This document shows, in pieces, positions 61,689 to 64,000 of a stretch of DNA of 64,000 nt; positions within the stretch are counted from its first letter, which is position 1; each line of letters begins with the position of its first letter. Origin of the DNA: Streptococcus pseudopneumoniae. Lineage in GTDB: Bacteria; Bacillota; Bacilli; Lactobacillales; Streptococcaceae. Position numbers and translations under genes: made by a program. The DNA is taken from assembly GCF_001074155.1 (NCBI RefSeq), contig NZ_JUUZ01000022.1, positions 27,162 through 91,161 of the forward strand. Direction: 5' to 3'. The notes below the pieces were generated by a model. It was not told where the DNA came from, did no database searches, and saw only the letters and a list, made by a program, of their open reading frames with translations.

Positions 61689-63911
61689 ATGACAGAAATT
61701 GTAAAAGCAAGCCTTGAAAATGGCGTTCAAAAAATCCGTATCACGGCAGACAAAGGCTACCATCCAGCCCATATTCAACTACAAAAAGGGATTCCTGCTG
61801 AGATTACCTTTCATCGTGTGACACCTTCAAACTGTTATAAAGAGATTCTCTTCGAAGAAGAAGGGATTCTAGAACCAATCGCTCAAGACGAGGAAAAAGT
61901 CATTCGCTTTACGCCTCAAGACTTGGGCGAGCATGAATTTTCATGCGGCATGAAGATGCAAAAGGGGACCTACACCGTTGTTGAAAAAACTAAAAAGTCT
62001 CTCAGTCTTTTTCAGCGTTTTTGGATTACTAGTATCTTTACTGTGCCTCTTGTGATTCTCATGATTGGGATGTCTACAGGAGGAATTAGTCACCAAGTCA
62101 TGCGTTGGGGCACCTTTTTAGCCACAACACCCATTATGCTGGTAGCTGGAGTTCCATATATCAGAAGCGCCTGGGCTAGTTTTAAAAAGCACAATTCCAA
62201 CATGGATACCTTGGTTGCTCTGGGAACCCTAGTGGCCTATTTCTATAGCTTAGTTGCCCTCTTCACTGGTCTGCCCGTTTACTTTGAAAGTGCTGCATTT
62301 ATCCTCTTCTTCATTCTTTTGGGAGCAGTTTTTGAGGAAAAAATGCGAAAAAATACTTCGCAGGCAGTCGAAAAATTATTAGACCTACAAGCAAAAACAG
62401 CAGAGGTTTTGCGTGATGATGTTTATGTTCAAATACCTCTAGAACAAGTCAAAGTTGGGGATCTCATTCGCGTTCGACCAGGTGAAAAAATTGCGGTTGA
62501 TGGTATTGTCTTAGAAGGTGAAACGAGTATTGATGAATCAATGGTGACTGGGGAAAGTATTCCAGTCGATAAATCAGTTGGAGATGCTGTCATTGGTTCA
62601 ACCATCAATAATAGTGGTACGATCATTTTTAGAGCTGAAAAAGTGGGCTCTGAGACTATGTTGGCTCAGATTGTAGACTTTGTGAAGAAAGCGCAAACGA
62701 GTCGTGCTCCTATTCAAGATCTGACCGACAAGATTTCAGGGATTTTCGTACCAGCTGTTGTCATTTTAGGACTTCTTACTTTTTGGATCTGGTTTGTTTT
62801 CCTAGGAGAAAGCTTTGTGACTTCACTTCTCTACGGAGTAGCAGTTTTGATAATTGCCTGCCCTTGTGCACTAGGACTTGCGACACCGACAGCACTCATG
62901 GTTGGAACAGGACGAAGTGCCAAGATGGGAATTCTTCTCAAAAATGGTACAGTTCTACAGGAAATCCAAAAAGTCCAAACCATTGTTTTTGATAAGACAG
63001 GAACCTTGACCGAAGGGAAGCCAGTAGTGACAGATGTTATTGGTGATGAAAGAGATGTGCTAAGTTTGGCTGCTTCATTGGAAGATGTATCTCAACACCC
63101 GCTAGCTCAAGCTATTGTTAATCGTGCATCTGAACTAGGAATCAGTCTTTACCCAGTGGAAAACTTCCAAGCCTTGCATGGAAAAGGTGTGACTGGGATT
63201 ATTAATGGTAAACAAGTCTTGCTGGGGAATGCTAAGCTCTTAGCTGACCTTGCTATTCCACATGATTATCAAGAACGATTTGATTTGCTTGAGAAAGAAG
63301 CAAAAACAGTTGTCTTCCTATCCGTAGATGGTCAGTTAAAAGGCTTAATTGCCTTGCAGGATGTCCCTAAGGAAAATGCTCGAGAAGCTATTGCTAAATT
63401 GAAAAAACGTGGTCTTAGAACGGTCATGCTTACCGGAGATAATGCTGGAGTAGCGCATGCGATTGCAGAGCAAATTGGAATCGAAGAAGTGATCGCAAAT
63501 GTCTTGCCAGAGGAAAAGGCACATGAAATTCACAAGCTTCAAAAGAATGGCAAATTGGCCTTTGTTGGAGATGGTATCAATGATGCACCGGCCCTCAGTG
63601 TAGCCGATGTCGGAATTGCCATGGGCTCTGGTACAGATATTGCTATCGAATCAGCAGATCTTGTCCTTACAACCAACAATTTACTAGGATTGGCACGTGC
63701 TTTTGATATGAGTAAGAAGACCTTTAATCGTATTCTACTCAATCTTTTCTGGGCTTCTATCTATAACCTCATTGGTATTCCGATTGCAGCAGGAGTGTTT
63801 TCTGGTCTTGGTTTGGTACTCAATCCAGAACTTGCAGGATTGGCCATGGCCTTTAGTTCAGTCTCTGTTCTAATCAGCTCTCTCATGCTTAATTTTACTA
63901 AAGTCGATTAA
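61689..63911 (+). CDS. copA: Copper-exporting P1B-type ATPase CopA
   Basis: Cu(I) export ATPase of 740 residues. Instead of the usual heavy-metal-associated CxxC domain it begins with a cupredoxin-like domain (about 1-98) ending in [10 protein letters not shown], related to CupA. Membrane helices follow from about residue 115. Then come the actuator TGESIPVD, the metal-binding [13 protein letters not shown] near residue 394, the phosphorylation site DKTGTLTEG near residue 435, the HP motif SQHPLAQA, and [11 protein letters not shown] near residue 628. It is the final gene of the cop operon and its stop codon runs into a BOX repeat. Confidence 0.95.
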   Translation: MTEIVKASLENGVQKIRITADKGYHPAHIQLQKGIPAEITFHRVTPSNCYKEILFEEEGILEPIAQDEEKVIRFTPQDLGEHEFSCGMKMQKGTYTVVEKTKKSLSLFQRFWITSIFTVPLVILMIGMSTGGISHQVMRWGTFLATTPIMLVAGVPYIRSAWASFKKHNSNMDTLVALGTLVAYFYSLVALFTGLPVYFESAAFILFFILLGAVFEEKMRKNTSQAVEKLLDLQAKTAEVLRDDVYVQIPLEQVKVGDLIRVRPGEKIAVDGIVLEGETSIDESMVTGESIPVDKSVGDAVIGSTINNSGTIIFRAEKVGSETMLAQIVDFVKKAQTSRAPIQDLTDKISGIFVPAVVILGLLTFWIWFVFLGESFVTSLLYGVAVLIIACPCALGLATPTALMVGTGRSAKMGILLKNGTVLQEIQKVQTIVFDKTGTLTEGKPVVTDVIGDERDVLSLAASLEDVSQHPLAQAIVNRASELGISLYPVENFQALHGKGVTGIINGKQVLLGNAKLLADLAIPHDYQERFDLLEKEAKTVVFLSVDGQLKGLIALQDVPKENAREAIAKLKKRGLRTVMLTGDNAGVAHAIAEQIGIEEVIANVLPEEKAHEIHKLQKNGKLAFVGDGINDAPALSVADVGIAMGSGTDIAIESADLVLTTNNLLGLARAFDMSKKTFNRILLNLFWASIYNLIGIPIAAGVFSGLGLVLNPELAGLAMAFSSVSVLISSLMLNFTKVD

Positions 63912-64000
63912 TACTCTTCGAAAATCAAATTCAAACCACGTCAGCTTCACCTTGCCGTACTCAAGTACAGCCTGCGGCTAGCTTCCTAGTTTGCTCTTTG
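63911..64000. repeat. BOX element, cut by window end
   Basis: Starts ATACTCTTCGAAAATC at the copA stop codon, with CGTCAGCTTCACCTTGCCGT (boxA), then GCCTGCGGCTAGCTTCCTAGTTTGCTC (boxC-like arm). No boxB-like part lies between them. The right end is outside the window. Confidence 0.8.

Overview
The window looks like chromosomal DNA from a mitis-group Streptococcus, of the S. mitis / S. oralis / S. pneumoniae cluster. The evidence is the protein content and gene order: a teichoic-acid/phosphocholine locus with LicD proteins and a choline-binding protein, YSIRK/LPXTG surface enzymes of the ZmpB and BgaA types, a copY-cupA-copA copper operon, the shikimate cluster and BOX-type intergenic repeats. 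Lineage and synteny statements come from family knowledge, not from a search. No phage, insertion sequence, CRISPR array, tRNA or rRNA was seen.

Layout. 1-3764: the 3' end of apt; metA, with a MET-box-like operator; a DnaD-like gene; and a divergent cytoplasmic alpha-amylase with a MalR-type operator over its -35. 4025-14434: a long co-directional run: rlmI, aroD, aroE, aroB, aroC, tyrA, a YlbF-family gene, aroA (after an internal terminator and promoter), aroK, pheA and an LCP-family gene. This covers every step from DAHP to chorismate and on toward Phe and Tyr. 14578-23368: a cell-wall polymer locus with a LicD protein, a GT2 glycosyltransferase, a membrane polymerase fused to a LicD domain, a further LicD protein, a Pce-like choline-binding phosphocholine esterase and a divergent flippase. 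This is the most unusual region.

23493-32486: mecA, a UPF0340 gene, the 1883-residue zinc metalloprotease zmpB, then a thioredoxin lipoprotein and a membrane-anchored MsrAB for extracytoplasmic methionine sulfoxide repair. 32559-41791: pabBC fusion, alpha/beta hydrolase, glucokinase, thyA, a BOX element, a DUF3042 gene, then a miaA-hflX-hypothetical-rnz-SDR run with overlapping or closely spaced genes. 41792-42945: a sparse segment with a possible small RNA, a small membrane-protein/XRE-regulator pair flanked by identical 10-bp palindromic sites, and the regulatory region of a neopullulanase-type GH13 gene. 44995-51816: bgaA, a 2273-residue cell-wall-anchored beta-galactosidase whose leader carries two cre-like sites. 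52015-55423: an ABC ATPase and a large FtsX-type permease. 55518-60784: murD-murG-divIB, then pyrF-pyrE behind a PyrR-type attenuator. 60832-63911: the copper operon with two cop boxes. A second BOX element runs off the window end.

Themes. Carbon-source genes (amyA, nplT, bgaA) each carry MalR- or CcpA-type operators. Surface glycan modification (LicD domains, Pce, flippase) is concentrated in one block. Two genes, rlmI and pabB, have extended -10 promoters so close to the start codon that their mRNAs should be leaderless. I did not find a convincing wholly new defence or mobile system. The best candidates for new biology are the polymerase-LicD fusion with its neighbours and the small membrane-protein/XRE module.
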